Program-made: the position numbers and the translations under genes
In this document: one piece after another, positions 63,981 to 64,000 of the stretch
Layout of the letters: every line of letters begins with the position of its first letter
Position numbering within the stretch: position 1 is the stretch's first letter
Notes under the pieces: model-generated
Databases searched by the model: none
What the model saw: the letters and a program-made list of their open reading frames with translations, nothing else
Told to the model about the DNA's origin: nothing
Source of the DNA: Halococcus salifodinae DSM 8989
GTDB lineage: Archaea > Halobacteriota > Halobacteria > Halobacteriales > Halococcaceae
Assembly: GCF_000336935.1 (NCBI RefSeq)
Contig: NZ_AOME01000051.1
Span: forward strand, 58,013-122,012
Direction: 5' to 3'
Length of the DNA stretch: 64,000 nucleotides

Positions 63981-64000
63981 CTGTCTCTTATACACATCTC
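63981..64000. other. Nextera transposase adapter remnant
   Basis: CTGTCTCTTATACACATCTC equals the 19-bp Nextera mosaic-end sequence plus one C, the next base of the i7-side adapter. It is library-preparation sequence left at a contig end, not genomic DNA. Confidence 0.97.

Overview
The window reads as a halophilic archaeon (class Halobacteria). The DNA is GC-rich, the predicted proteins are rich in Asp and Glu, genes are packed with ATGA/GTGA stop-start overlaps, Shine-Dalgarno sites are scarce, and TATA boxes often lie 25-35 nt before start codons as in leaderless transcripts. Several families are archaeal or haloarchaeal forms (CobY, archaeal CobT, CbiZ, CbtA/CbtB, DUF3209, AbrB-PhoU). I cannot fix the genus. 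The last 20 bases are a Nextera transposase adapter, so the window ends at a draft-assembly contig end.

Region 1 (1-28 kb) is a nearly complete cobalamin locus. Corrin-ring genes come first: cbiF (5' truncated), cbiG, two tandem cbiH paralogues, a 3Fe-4S ferredoxin, a LAGLIDADG-like protein, a long cbiX fused to Fe-S domains, DUF3209 and a beta-propeller protein. A reverse-strand block follows with a small 2Fe-2S protein, the cobalt transporter cbtA-cbtB and a fused ChlI-ChlD chelatase motor. That block diverges from cobN-cbiC-cbiE; a second cbiX lies beyond. Next come cobT, cbiA, cbiB, cobS, cobY, cobD, cbiZ, cobA and cbiP for amidation, adenosylation, nucleotide-loop assembly and salvage. 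cbiL, cbiT, cbiD and cbiJ are not in the window. A small AT-richer pair (satD plus a membrane protein) interrupts the locus before cbiP.

Region 2 (28-29.5 kb) holds an AbrB-PhoU regulator and a 432-bp gap.

Region 3 (29.5-62.5 kb) is a catabolic island I do not recognise as a described pathway. It has a uracil/xanthine-type permease, two cyclic amidohydrolases, a CocE/NonD hydrolase, a three-subunit molybdenum hydroxylase with a CoxG-like helper, two CaiB-type CoA-transferases, a cyclase-family hydrolase, two IclR regulators, two MmgE/PrpD proteins, a complete Liv-type ABC importer, a flavoprotein oxidoreductase, an NTF2-like protein, an LLM flavin oxidoreductase, an isochorismatase-like amidase, an HMG-CoA-lyase-like protein and a LeuCD-like hydratase. 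The simplest reading is import of a nitrogen heterocycle or cyclic amide, oxidation and ring opening, deamination to a branched dicarboxylate, then CoA activation and lyase cleavage. The substrate is unknown.

Region 4 (62.6-63.98 kb) is a truncated XPB-type helicase running into the adapter.

Non-coding structure includes a 161-bp imperfect inverted-repeat element between cbiF and cbiG, six perfect hairpins at the 3' end of the Mo-hydroxylase large subunit, a 9-bp dyad before coxS, and mini-ORFs joined to the next gene by ATGA overlaps.
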